Source: Nitrosopumilales archaeon
GTDB taxonomy: Archaea > Thermoproteota > Nitrososphaeria > Nitrososphaerales > Nitrosopumilaceae
Direction of reading: 5' to 3'
DNA: 64,000 nucleotides
Assembly (NCBI GenBank): GCA_900299125.1
Contig: OMIR01000068.1
Span: 32,305-96,304, forward strand
The position numbers and the translations under genes were made by a program. The notes beneath the pieces were generated by a model, which was not told the DNA's origin, made no database searches, and saw only the letters and a list, made by a program, of their open reading frames with translations. Below, in pieces: positions 16,730 to 25,324 of the stretch. How positions within the stretch are numbered: position 1 is the stretch's first letter; each line of letters starts with the position of its first letter.

Positions 16730-18804
16730 TCAAAACAGTAGAATTAGTTAATTTTATCTCACATTCTGAGACAAAACTTGACTTGGATGAAGGAGTAACG
16801 GTTTTTGTTGGTTCTAATGGTGCGGGAAAATCAAGCATAATAGACGGTATTACCTTTGCGTTATTCGGTGAGCACACAAGAAAATCCAATAAATCTTTGA
16901 TTCGCCGGGGGTCCAGTCAAGCTTATGCAAAGATCCGATTTTCAGCTAAAAACAAAATATTTGAGGCAACAAGAAAAATTGATGCAAAGGGAACAGTTTC
17001 TGCATTATTTACAGAAATTAAAGAAGGCCAAGAGATCTCACTTGCATATGGAGAACGTAAACAGTTTGGCGAATCCACAACGCATGAGATAGAATCTACA
17101 CTTGGCCTAGATTTTTCAAAGCTAAAGATTGCGTCCATAGTACAACAAGGAGAGCTGAGCAATATAATAAAGGCAAAACCGAAGGAGTTCAAAGAACTGA
17201 TCAATGCCATAATTGGAATAGACAAACTAGATTTAGCCTCAGAAAATCTCAAGGTAGTTCAAAAATCTTTTAGAGAAACGATTTACAAAAAATTTGGCTA
17301 TGATGATACACACATTCCAATTTTAGAAAAAGAAATCATCCAAAAAGATATTGAAATTAAAGAAGTTGAACCGCAAAAACAAGATTTACTTCTAAAAAAA
17401 GAATCCAAACTAAAGGAGTTAGATGATCTTCAAAACAAGTTTAATTCAGATTCTACTAAAGAGATCATACTTAAGCAGATTGAAGAAAGAAAAACTGAAT
17501 TAATACGATATGTAAAGGATGCAATACTATCAATACAAAAATCAATAACAGAAAAAGAAAGAAAAATTCGCGATTGTCAAGGCTGTTTTGAGTTTGTAGT
17601 AAAAAAGGAAGAACTTGATTTAAAATTGGTAAATATCAAATCAGAATTAGAAGACATTAGAAAAAAAAGCTCAGAGTTGGAGACAAAGAAAGCTATTCTG
17701 ACAGAACATGAAGAATTAGCAAAAAGACTTCAACCGCAAGATGGAAAATGTCCAGTATGTGATTCACAAGTTAGTGCTCTAAAACCAATTTTTCAGATAG
17801 GACACATTAAAGCGGAACAGGAAAACATCAGAAACATAATTTTATCATTAGAATCAAAAACAAGACAATTAGTTCTTGATGAAAGAGAGATTTTGGAACA
17901 AAGTAAGAAATCGGCAGTTGCAAGGGCCACACTTGATGCACATTCCATACAGAAACCAGAACAACTCAGTCAACTAATTCAAGAAGTTGAAACAGAAAAG
18001 GTAAAAATTCAAAATATTCCTATAGTTATGACCAACTCGGGTCTGCTTCAAGCTTCAGAAATCGATTCACATGCAAAAACACTTTATTTGAATATAGATA
18101 GATTACAAAAAGAAATTTCAGGTTTTGATCAGAATGAATTTTTAAAGCTAAAAATTAATCTTGATTCTACAAAAAAAGAACTAAGCAGAATAGATCAAGA
18201 ATACGGCGCTATAACACAAAAGATTTTACATTCACAAAATAGAGTAAATGAAATAAAATCTATTCTTAATGAACTTGCTTACGTTAAAGATTACATTGCA
18301 GAATTAGATGAGATCCAGAACAACATCTACAGCAGAGACGGTCCAGTCGCTACAAGCCTGAGAACTTGGGCATTGTCAACAATATCTACAAAGGCATCAG
18401 AGTATTTGGAAATTTTGAACACAAAAATTCACAGGATTACTCTTACTGAAAAGACACGTGACATATCAATAACCTGTTATTCTAAAAACAACATAGTTGA
18501 TATTGAATCACTTTCTGGCGGAGAACAAGTAAGTGTTGCTTTATCTCTGAGATTAGGAATGGCACACCTTTTAGGCTCTTCAAATCTCAATTTTGTTATT
18601 TTGGATGAACCGACAACTCATCTAGACAGCGATAGAAGAAAATCGCTAGTCGGGGTTTTATCACAGCTTACTGACATGTCAACAACAAATCCAACTCAAT
18701 TTATTATCATCACTCATGATGCTGAGATTTTTGAGGATTCAGCTGTTGAGAAGATTTATCGATTTGAGTCCGGAGAGAATGGTACACAAGTTAATTTGCT
18801 CTAG
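16726..18804 (+). CDS. rad50: Rad50 SMC-like ATPase with short coiled coil
   Basis: ATPase that clamps and tethers DNA ends with Mre11. Walker A GSNGAGKSS at 29-37, Q-loop region VQQGELSNI near 139-147, zinc hook CPVC at 342-345, ABC signature LSGGEQ and Walker B FVILDEP in the C-terminal part. Coiled-coil segments flank the hook. The full length of 692 residues is well below the roughly 850-900 of the Rad50 proteins I know from Pyrococcus and Sulfolobus, so the coiled-coil arms must be short. ATG overlaps the mre11 stop. The stop shares CTAG at 18801-18804 with the convergent HEAT-repeat gene. Confidence 0.94.
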   Translation: MIKTVELVNFISHSETKLDLDEGVTVFVGSNGAGKSSIIDGITFALFGEHTRKSNKSLIRRGSSQAYAKIRFSAKNKIFEATRKIDAKGTVSALFTEIKEGQEISLAYGERKQFGESTTHEIESTLGLDFSKLKIASIVQQGELSNIIKAKPKEFKELINAIIGIDKLDLASENLKVVQKSFRETIYKKFGYDDTHIPILEKEIIQKDIEIKEVEPQKQDLLLKKESKLKELDDLQNKFNSDSTKEIILKQIEERKTELIRYVKDAILSIQKSITEKERKIRDCQGCFEFVVKKEELDLKLVNIKSELEDIRKKSSELETKKAILTEHEELAKRLQPQDGKCPVCDSQVSALKPIFQIGHIKAEQENIRNIILSLESKTRQLVLDEREILEQSKKSAVARATLDAHSIQKPEQLSQLIQEVETEKVKIQNIPIVMTNSGLLQASEIDSHAKTLYLNIDRLQKEISGFDQNEFLKLKINLDSTKKELSRIDQEYGAITQKILHSQNRVNEIKSILNELAYVKDYIAELDEIQNNIYSRDGPVATSLRTWALSTISTKASEYLEILNTKIHRITLTEKTRDISITCYSKNNIVDIESLSGGEQVSVALSLRLGMAHLLGSSNLNFVILDEPTTHLDSDRRKSLVGVLSQLTDMSTTNPTQFIIITHDAEIFEDSAVEKIYRFESGENGTQVNLL

Positions 18805-19331
18805 CCACCTGTGAGTTTTGCAAACTTTTCATTCTTTGATAGCTTTTCCATAAATTGTAGATTAGAGAGTGCGACAATGGCTGACTCAACCACAGGCGGA
18901 CTTGGATCATCGAGAGCTTTAGTCAAAGTTGGAATTGCGTCTTTTGCTCCCACCACACCGAGAGCTATGGCGGCCTCATGTCTTACAAACATGCTTGGAT
19001 CGTTTGATGTTGCATCCTCCAAGTGAGGAATTGCGCTACGAAATCCCATTTGTCCTAGTGAGAATGCTGCCTCGTGTCTTACCAGCTCATTTTCATCATT
19101 TTTGAGGACTTTGGCAATGTATGGGATCTTATCTTCGCCTCCAAAATCCACCAAGATACATGTTGCACGTGTTCTAATAACATAATCTTCATTGTTTAGC
19201 AATTTTACAAAATACTCAACGTCTTTTTTTTCATATTTGTCTTCCATTTCAGCAAATAATGCAAGTCTTTTTTCCGGAATAACGTCCACAAAATCAAGAT
19301 AATTTTCTGATATATTATCGTTATATGACAC
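18801..19331 (-). CDS. HEAT-repeat protein (PBS-lyase-like repeats)
   Basis: 176 residues containing about four tandem HEAT-like helical pairs from residue 45 on, with repeated patterns such as VRHEAAFSLGQMG and VRHEAAIALGVVGAKDAIP. Such proteins are scaffolds; some act on tetrapyrrole or deoxyhypusine substrates, but no metal-site His-Glu pairs of deoxyhypusine hydroxylase are obvious beyond the repeated HEAA. Start GTG (MSYNDN). The function is unknown. It ends convergently inside the last codon of rad50 and diverges from the thioredoxin-fold gene at 19369. Confidence 0.75.
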   Translation of the reverse strand: MSYNDNISENYLDFVDVIPEKRLALFAEMEDKYEKKDVEYFVKLLNNEDYVIRTRATCILVDFGGEDKIPYIAKVLKNDENELVRHEAAFSLGQMGFRSAIPHLEDATSNDPSMFVRHEAAIALGVVGAKDAIPTLTKALDDPSPPVVESAIVALSNLQFMEKLSKNEKFAKLTGG

Positions 19332-19368
19332 GGTTAGATTTTATAATAAAACGAAAAATTAGTAGAAT

Positions 19369-20031
19369 ATGTCAGTTCAGATAGGACAAAAGGCACCGAA
19401 TTTTGAAACTTCCAAGTGGGTTCAAGGAATTCCTACCAACTTTGATCAAGAAAAAGATCATATTGTTTTAGTCGAAGTATTTCAGGTAAACTGTCCCGGA
19501 TGTTTCCTATACGGAATTCCAGAAGCAATTAACATTTACAACAAATACAAAGACCAAGGGGTAAGAGTTTTAGGCATTGCCACTGCCTTTGAAGATTTTG
19601 ATAAAAATACTCTAGAGAACTTGGAATTATTAGCTAAAACTGGCGACACTGTGGGTGAGACAAAAAAGGCACTTGCAATGTATGGTAAAAGCTCTGATGG
19701 TAAAATTCCATACAAGATTCCATTCCCACTTGCAATGGACAATCTAGTAAAGGTATCAGGTAAACCATCCCCACAATCAGTAACGGAATTCATAAAATCG
19801 CAACTCCCAGATTTCGATATGCAACCAGAAGAATACAAGAAGCAGATTATTGCGAGAGTAGAACAATATATGATGTCCAAAGAGTTTTCCGCAGGGACAT
19901 TTGACAAGTTTCAGTTACGAGGCACTCCGTCAACCATATTGGTAGACAGAAAAGGAATTTTACGTGATGTATCTTTTGGACAATCAGGACATATCGAATC
20001 CATAATCGAACAATTATTGCGTGAAAGTTAA
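19369..20031 (+). CDS. Thioredoxin-fold redoxin (TlpA/AhpC-like)
   Basis: 220 residues with the opening of the AhpC/TSA-TlpA fold (IGQKAPNFE) and an active-site CPGC at 42-45. A cis-Pro loop RGTPSTILVDRKG lies near residue 185. A long helical insertion of about 90 residues sits between them. There is no signal peptide, so it is probably cytoplasmic and acts in thiol-disulfide exchange or peroxide reduction; the substrate is unknown. Its stop shares TTAA at 20028-20031 with the convergent gene. Confidence 0.75.
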   Translation: MSVQIGQKAPNFETSKWVQGIPTNFDQEKDHIVLVEVFQVNCPGCFLYGIPEAINIYNKYKDQGVRVLGIATAFEDFDKNTLENLELLAKTGDTVGETKKALAMYGKSSDGKIPYKIPFPLAMDNLVKVSGKPSPQSVTEFIKSQLPDFDMQPEEYKKQIIARVEQYMMSKEFSAGTFDKFQLRGTPSTILVDRKGILRDVSFGQSGHIESIIEQLLRES

Positions 20032-20561
20032 GATTTTTTTCTTTTCAAGTAAACTGCAGTTGTGGTCGCAATTCCAGCTGCAACGACTACAGATATTGTA
20101 GCCAAAATCACCGTTAAGTTTTCTTGATTGAGTCCAAGAGCATCAGAAGATGAAGTCATATTTGTGAATTTTTCATTATTAGTAAATTGATTTTTTATTT
20201 CTAGAGTATGAGTCCCATTTCCTACAAATTCTAATGTTACAAATGAAATCTTGTCATTTTGCAGTATTTTGGGGCTAATTTGAGCACCGTCAAGTGAGAA
20301 CAGCATTTCCCCTTTTGTTAGTTCATTAGGAATTTGTAGTTCGCCAATATTGTTTTCAAGACTACTAACAATTTGAATTACTAAAGTGTCATCCTCAAAA
20401 GAAATAGTCCTTACATCAAAATTTGCAGTAGTTTCTATGTTAACAGGTTTGGAATTCACCATTACCGAAAATGTCGTTTTAAGTCCAGTCCTATCAGAGA
20501 TCGGTTCAGCAAATACAGGTAAAATCACAAACAGAATCAACAACGGTAAAAGAATTTTCAA
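20028..20561 (-). CDS. Secreted or membrane-anchored protein of unknown function
   Basis: 177 residues. An N-terminal signal peptide (MKILLPLLILFVILPVFAEP) and a C-terminal membrane segment ending in YLKRKKS suggest a single-pass protein with its beta-rich body outside the cell. No family is recognised. The start is TTG at 20561, one base after the rpl15e stop, so it is probably translated from the rpl15e transcript, an unusual partner for a ribosomal protein. Confidence 0.65.
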   Translation of the reverse strand: MKILLPLLILFVILPVFAEPISDRTGLKTTFSVMVNSKPVNIETTANFDVRTISFEDDTLVIQIVSSLENNIGELQIPNELTKGEMLFSLDGAQISPKILQNDKISFVTLEFVGNGTHTLEIKNQFTNNEKFTNMTSSSDALGLNQENLTVILATISVVVAAGIATTTAVYLKRKKS

Positions 20562-20562
20562 T

Positions 20563-21015
20563 TTATGCTGGGATTATTCTTTTGCGTAGTTCCTTGTCTT
20601 TTGAAATTCTGGGGTGGGCTTTGTCTGCAAGGATAATTTCGAACCAATAATGGAATCCATCCTTGTACAAAAAATATGAACCAAGCAATTTGAGATTCTT
20701 GTATTTTTCTGCAGTTCTATTTTCTGCGACTTGTTGCATGTTAATGTCTGCCTTGATTCGAGTAACACCCAAATGTTTTTGCCTTCTTCCTGCTACTGGT
20801 CTTTGTCGTCTCATACCACCAGTACCGACGCGAGTGCGAATTACTACAATTCCTTGTTTTGCTTTGTAACCTAGTCTTCTAGCTTTGGTTATTCTACTAG
20901 GTTTTTCAACTCTATGGAATGCGGGCTGTTTTCTCCACTCTATGGCAGATTTTCGGATTTCTGGCGAGTTTTGTTGCCAATGTTTTAGCCATACTCGATC
21001 TTGCGCAGTAAGCAT
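20563..21015 (-). CDS. rpl15e: 50S ribosomal protein L15e
   Basis: Archaeal/eukaryotic ribosomal protein of the large subunit. Characteristic basic stretches are RLGYKAKQGIVVIRTRVG, GGMRRQRPVAGRRQKHLGV and the C-terminal FHYWFEIILADKAHP. 150 residues, complete. ATG start with an AT-rich box (GCATATTA on the opposite strand near 21041-21048). A secreted protein gene follows one base later on the same strand. Confidence 0.96.
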   Translation of the reverse strand: MLTAQDRVWLKHWQQNSPEIRKSAIEWRKQPAFHRVEKPSRITKARRLGYKAKQGIVVIRTRVGTGGMRRQRPVAGRRQKHLGVTRIKADINMQQVAENRTAEKYKNLKLLGSYFLYKDGFHYWFEIILADKAHPRISKDKELRKRIIPA

Positions 21016-21070
21016 TAACGCGATTAATTTTTACCCCTTAATATGCGTAAGCTGAAAAATAAGCATATGT

Positions 21071-21111
21071 CTGCGAGTGTCAGAATTTCCTAGGTTATTT
21101 TTCACTCGCAG
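21071..21111. repeat. Intergenic inverted repeat with 9-base arms
   Basis: CTGCGAGTG at 21071-21079 pairs perfectly with CACTCGCAG at 21103-21111 across a 23-base loop. It is much more GC-rich than the surrounding sequence. It lies between the divergent rpl15e and the secreted-protein gene at 21239. It could be a structured RNA or a protein-binding site. Confidence 0.5.
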
Positions 21112-21238
21112 GAACTAAGTTCATACTATTTCATTAATGTCCATTCATAAACATATTGAAATACGATTGGATTCATCGTACGATCACATAACAGGATATC
21201 ATAGTTAACTTTTTTTCTAGTAATAGAATATTTAGAAT

Positions 21239-21835
21239 ATGAAAACCGCTATAATGTTTCTACTAGTAATTATTGTATCATTTCATTATGCAATGGCAGA
21301 ATCAGTATCGATCAAAACCGATAAATCAACTTACAGTTATGGAGACTATCTTTCCGTTACCATATCTGTAGCAAAACTAACTGGGAAAAATGCGTTTTTG
21401 TACATCATAGACTCTACAGGAAAAAGTAGTAGTGCAATACCAGTGAAGATAACCAAAGAGGATACAACTATAACGACTCCAGTTCCATTTAGTAAAGAGA
21501 TATTCAAGCAAGGAAATTACCAGATTCAAGTTGAATATGGTGATACAAAAGTATCCAGTAATTTTCGATTAGTTGATTCAGGAAATATAGTAATGCCTTT
21601 TGGGAGTAACATCATTGTGACTAAATGGGTGGATGGAACAATTAGCGATAAACAATTTCTAAAATTTCTCATGAATAATGAACTAATCAAATTTACTAGC
21701 GAACAACAACTTCAGGATCAGATAGTCATTCCAAATTGGTATAAGATAAATGCCAAATGGTGGTCCGATAGAAAAATATCCGACTCGGATTTGATTAAAG
21801 GAATTCAATATCTAGTAAATCAAAAAATAATCTAG
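21239..21835 (+). CDS. Secreted protein with thaumarchaeal IPxWxK...WW repeat domain
   Basis: 198 residues. A signal peptide (cleavage near AMA-ES, residue 20) is followed by an Ig-like beta domain (22-112, SIKTDKSTYSYGDYL). The C-terminal part carries the motif IPNWYKINAKWWSDRKISD and SDLIKGIQYLVNQKII, a short helical repeat that is common in surface proteins of this phylum; a degenerate copy (VTKWVDGTISDKQFLKFLM) precedes it. A cell-surface or S-layer-associated role is plausible but unproven. The stop shares CTAG at 21832-21835 with the convergent gene. Confidence 0.7.
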   Translation: MKTAIMFLLVIIVSFHYAMAESVSIKTDKSTYSYGDYLSVTISVAKLTGKNAFLYIIDSTGKSSSAIPVKITKEDTTITTPVPFSKEIFKQGNYQIQVEYGDTKVSSNFRLVDSGNIVMPFGSNIIVTKWVDGTISDKQFLKFLMNNELIKFTSEQQLQDQIVIPNWYKINAKWWSDRKISDSDLIKGIQYLVNQKII

Positions 21836-22638
21836 TTTTTTGCTCTTCCAGCTTTACCTATTGCCCACAGAACAAACATCACAATTATGGCAATTATGAA
21901 GGAAGCAATTACGGCAATTACAAATTCTTTACTCATACTTTTTGTATCCTGTGTTTGAATAGAAGTATCCAAAACACATTCTCCTTCCTTTAGTATTGTT
22001 CCTGGGCCACACATTTGATCTACAACACATTCTCCGTCTTTGAGAATTGTTCCAGGACCGCATTTTTGTGATTGTACAAGAGGTATTTCCATAGGTTGTT
22101 CAGACTTTGATTCAGTTTTTGGTATTTCTATCGGTAGTTGTTCTGGTGTCTGTAAGGGTTCTTTTGGAGTCTCCTGAGTAACGACATTAGAATCTCCACT
22201 TATCGGTTCTGGAGTTTCCAATGGTGTGATTTCATCCGTTCCGAAATTTGTCTTACCTAATGAATTAATGTCTACAATATTAGTTCCCGACGGTATAGTT
22301 ATTGTTAAAGTACGAGATGTTGTAGTTTTCTCCTCAGTGAAAATGGCTTCTTCAGTATCTGCTAAAATCAAAAATTCATCATCCAGACCGTCCGTTTGAG
22401 AATCAAAAAAGGTTCGATCCAGGGTTAACACCAAAGTTCCATCGTCTTCAGACGTATTTACGAAAATAGAGAGTGTCCCAGATCCAATATCTGCCTCTAT
22501 ATCTTCAACAATCAAACCTGTGGCCTCATAGTTTACTTCGTAAGTTTTACCATTAACTTCTATCGAGGATGAAGATGCAAATGCGGTTGGCAAGGCTAAA
22601 AGGGTAAAAAATATGAGAAATACAAAGAATTTTTTCAT
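21832..22638 (-). CDS. Surface protein with signal peptide, CGPGT repeats and C-terminal anchor
   Basis: 268 residues. Signal peptide to about residue 21, a beta-rich domain (22-130), a Pro/Glu/Thr-rich linker (136-190), then two copies of a Cys-containing repeat, CGPGTILKDGECVVDQM (193-209) and CGPGTILKEGECVLD (210-224), and a membrane segment at 238-261 ending in GKAGRAKN. The repeat's two Cys each probably form small disulfide loops outside the cell. No enzyme motif is seen. A TATA-like box (TTTATAC, minus strand, 22662-22668) about 27 bases upstream of the ATG suggests a leaderless transcript. Confidence 0.7.
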   Translation of the reverse strand: MKKFFVFLIFFTLLALPTAFASSSSIEVNGKTYEVNYEATGLIVEDIEADIGSGTLSIFVNTSEDDGTLVLTLDRTFFDSQTDGLDDEFLILADTEEAIFTEEKTTTSRTLTITIPSGTNIVDINSLGKTNFGTDEITPLETPEPISGDSNVVTQETPKEPLQTPEQLPIEIPKTESKSEQPMEIPLVQSQKCGPGTILKDGECVVDQMCGPGTILKEGECVLDTSIQTQDTKSMSKEFVIAVIASFIIAIIVMFVLWAIGKAGRAKN

Positions 22639-22816
22639 AGGCTAACCCGCTCCCAATTCAGTATAAATTGTTTATTTTCTAAATGTGACTGCTTATGATT
22701 CAACTAGATACGTCAAGAGGGGTTTTTTCATAAATTATACGATGATTTTATTGTGATCGTTTGGTCAAAAATTACACTTCCAAGTATAAATCGGCAGTAT
22801 TCAATTAAAATTAGAT

Positions 22817-22836
22817 TCTCAAACGATATTTTGAGA
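22817..22836. terminator. Hairpin downstream of serA
   Basis: TCTCAAA and TTTGAGA form a perfect 7-base stem with the loop CGATAT, about 30 bases past the serA stop on its transcript side. There is no long T-run after it, so termination is a guess. Confidence 0.3.
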
Positions 22837-22865
22837 CTGATTTAAAATCTCTTATCAATCCAGAT

Positions 22866-23798
22866 TTAGATTACACCACGAAGAATCTGAATGATTTTTT
22901 CTGCTATTATTGTTGCTGCTAGTGATTGTGCCTCTTTTGTCTGGGCACCAATATGAGGAGTTGCGATAAAATTAGGCAAACTCAGCAGTTTATTTCCAAT
23001 TGCAGGTTCTTTATCAAAAACATCTAATGCTGCACCACCAAGATTTCCTGATTTGAGTGCCTCATAAAGTGCATTCTCATCTACCGTTCCTCCGCGAGAA
23101 GTGTTAATAATTCTCGATGTCTTTTTCATTGATGCAATTCGTTGTGCATTGATTAGATTTTTGGTACTATCCAAGAGCGGTATGTGTAATGAAACATAAT
23201 CGGCACTTTGCAATAATGTGTCTAAATCCGCTTTCATTAGACCAACCTCCTTTGCAAATTCAGCATCGATTGGAACAACATCAAATCCTATTATGTTCAT
23301 GTTCAGAGCTCTTCCTAGTCTTGCTAGTCTTTTCCCAATATTGCCCAGTCCCACAATACCAAGATATTTTCCTGCAAGTTCACTTCCCATCAATTCTTTT
23401 TTTATCCAATTACTATTACGAAGTTCTCTGTCTGCTCTAGGAATATCTCTGGCCATTGAAAGCATTAGTCCAATTACCAGTTCTGCCACGGCATTCATGG
23501 CTCCCTCTACTGCATTAATGACTCGAATATTTTTTGCCTTGGCAGCATCTGTATCTATATTGTCCAGTCCAACTCCTACTCGTGCAAGTATTTTACATTT
23601 TGTTGCTTTTTCTATCAGGTCCTTTGTTATGGTAGTTCTACTTCGAACAATTACAATCTCATAATCGCCGATTATTTTTACTAGTCCTTCAGAAGTAATT
23701 TGCGGTTCGTATGTTACTGATAGACCATTTTTTTGTAAGGTATTGTTTAAAACGGCATCCACTTGATCACATATCAAGACTTTTTCTGAAAAACTCAT
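22866..23798 (-). CDS. serA: D-3-phosphoglycerate dehydrogenase
   Basis: First step of serine synthesis: 3-phosphoglycerate to phosphohydroxypyruvate with NAD+. Rossmann motif GIVGLGNIGKRLARLG, catalytic Arg in VNTSRGG-type sequence (INTSRGGTVDENAL), Glu region LDVFDKEPA and catalytic His in TPHIGAQT are all present. 310 residues is the short form without a C-terminal ACT domain. Other 2-hydroxyacid dehydrogenases share these motifs, so the substrate is by best family match (IVRSRTTITKDLIEKA is typical of SerA). Confidence 0.88.
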   Translation of the reverse strand: MSFSEKVLICDQVDAVLNNTLQKNGLSVTYEPQITSEGLVKIIGDYEIVIVRSRTTITKDLIEKATKCKILARVGVGLDNIDTDAAKAKNIRVINAVEGAMNAVAELVIGLMLSMARDIPRADRELRNSNWIKKELMGSELAGKYLGIVGLGNIGKRLARLGRALNMNIIGFDVVPIDAEFAKEVGLMKADLDTLLQSADYVSLHIPLLDSTKNLINAQRIASMKKTSRIINTSRGGTVDENALYEALKSGNLGGAALDVFDKEPAIGNKLLSLPNFIATPHIGAQTKEAQSLAATIIAEKIIQILRGVI

Positions 23799-23865
23799 GT
23801 AGTGTGCCTCTTGAATTACGAAATATATTCATTTACTAAAAATACAAAAATAAGAAAATAGGGAT

Positions 23866-25218
23866 TTAGAGTCCTAATTCTGACTTGATTTCGTCAGCAC
23901 GTTCATCAGTATACAATCCATGCAAATTCAGTTTTGGATGAGCAATAGAGTTCTTACCTGTTGGTGGAACTGCATCACTTGGATTACCCAAAAGTTCAGC
24001 ATATGACTTTGCATCTGTGCCCAATTGTTCATTTAGACCAAATGGATCACCTGCAACAATGATTGTTGCTGCACCTGTAAAGATTGCCGCATAGTCATGG
24101 TTTACTGCTGCATATGCACCTGGGTCGTCAAATACCATATCAACGATTGCTCCTTGAGAGCCACCAATTAGATATGTCTCTGTACCCTTGGATTGTAGTA
24201 CACTTCCTTGATAAACACGGTCAATGATTTCACCTACGACGTGCCAGAACACTGGTTCATTTGCTTGATTCTCTATAAAGAATCTAACATGTTGACCAGT
24301 CTCAACAAACAATAGTTGTGATTGGTATTGTTTCAAGTCTGGTGAGTTCCATGGCTGGACAACGAAGATGTTTTTATTTTCATCTCCTTTGATTAGTTTG
24401 TTGTGACCTGCGTTTGGAACATAGCCAAATGACATACCATTAACAACGGTGTATGTTGTCTCGTGTCTGAACATTTTTGCTTGATCATATCCACCTTCAT
24501 CGTTCAGGTATAACTGAGCATATTGAAGTTGGAATTCAAGAGCGTCTGCGGAATATCTTTGTTTGTCAATTACGACATCACCATTGTCATTGAGTTTTGT
24601 TTTCTCAACAATTAGTGGTTTGTAACCCTTGATTGGGTCAACAATAGTCATTCCGTACATGCCGGACAATACATGTTGGTCCATTGCTGCAATGTTTACG
24701 CCAGAGCAGTGGTACTTGAAAGTACCAGGTACTTGGGCCACATAGCAGTATGTTTTGGATGTGCCGATTTGAGCGGCATCCATTCCAGAACCTGGATGCA
24801 TTTGTGCTGCATGCATATCATTTCCGTGAGGTGTCATTTCATCTGCTGGAACGGTTAGTGTCATCTTTACAACGTCGCCTTGTGTGACTCTAAGGGTTGG
24901 TCCTGGGACTTGACCGCTAAAAGTCTGGGCTTTGTATGTTTTACCACCCAATACTGGGAGGTCAACACTTCGTGCATAAAGATCAAAGCTAACCACATTT
25001 CTTCCTGGCTCGATATTATCGCAGTCTACTGCGGCATATGCCTGTGGCATTACAAGTTTCAAACCACCAATATCGTTGGTTTGAGACATGTTATCGTGTG
25101 TGGAAGCTGCCAGAGTTGAACCGACAACTTGGGAATTTGTGTATGTGCTTCCGAATAAGGTTGCTGCCAATACCGCTACTGCTGTAACGGAAAATAGCAT
25201 ACTATATCGCTTATTCAT
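23866..25218 (-). CDS. nirK: Copper-containing nitrite reductase, thaumarchaeal type
   Basis: Exported two-domain multicopper protein that reduces nitrite to NO; in ammonia-oxidising archaea NO is an intermediate of ammonia oxidation. Ligands are visible in the full reading frame opened at 25242: His139, Asp142, His144 (PHGNDMH), His178-Cys179 (YHCSG), His190 and Met195 (DQHVLSGM), and in the second domain WHVVGE and VNHDYAAIF. This gives type 1 and type 2 copper sites plus the catalytic Asp. I choose ATG 25218 (MNKRYSMLF, signal anchor): the TATA box is 27 bases upstream, whereas the ATG at 25242 lies inside that box. A methionine-rich insertion (DMHAAQMHPGSGMDAAQ) follows the first His cluster. 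It diverges from fumC. Confidence 0.92.
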   Translation of the reverse strand: MNKRYSMLFSVTAVAVLAATLFGSTYTNSQVVGSTLAASTHDNMSQTNDIGGLKLVMPQAYAAVDCDNIEPGRNVVSFDLYARSVDLPVLGGKTYKAQTFSGQVPGPTLRVTQGDVVKMTLTVPADEMTPHGNDMHAAQMHPGSGMDAAQIGTSKTYCYVAQVPGTFKYHCSGVNIAAMDQHVLSGMYGMTIVDPIKGYKPLIVEKTKLNDNGDVVIDKQRYSADALEFQLQYAQLYLNDEGGYDQAKMFRHETTYTVVNGMSFGYVPNAGHNKLIKGDENKNIFVVQPWNSPDLKQYQSQLLFVETGQHVRFFIENQANEPVFWHVVGEIIDRVYQGSVLQSKGTETYLIGGSQGAIVDMVFDDPGAYAAVNHDYAAIFTGAATIIVAGDPFGLNEQLGTDAKSYAELLGNPSDAVPPTGKNSIAHPKLNLHGLYTDERADEIKSELGL

Positions 25219-25240
25219 TGATTGAGAGACTTCGGTGATC

Positions 25241-25252
25241 ATATATAATAAT
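25241..25252 (-). promoter_or_regulatory. TATA box of nirK
   Basis: ATTATTATATAT on the minus strand is centred about 27 bases from ATG 25218. It overlaps the upstream ATG at 25242, which argues against that start. Confidence 0.5.
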
Positions 25253-25292
25253 TCGCATTATTCTCGATGTATAACCAGTATTTTTTCGCTGA

Positions 25293-25302
25293 GATTTTAT
25301 TT
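25293..25302 (+). promoter_or_regulatory. TATA-like box of fumC
   Basis: GATTTTATTT is centred 27 bases before the GTG at 25325, consistent with a leaderless transcript. Confidence 0.4.
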
Positions 25303-25324
25303 TGGTTGAAAATTCTACCAGACA

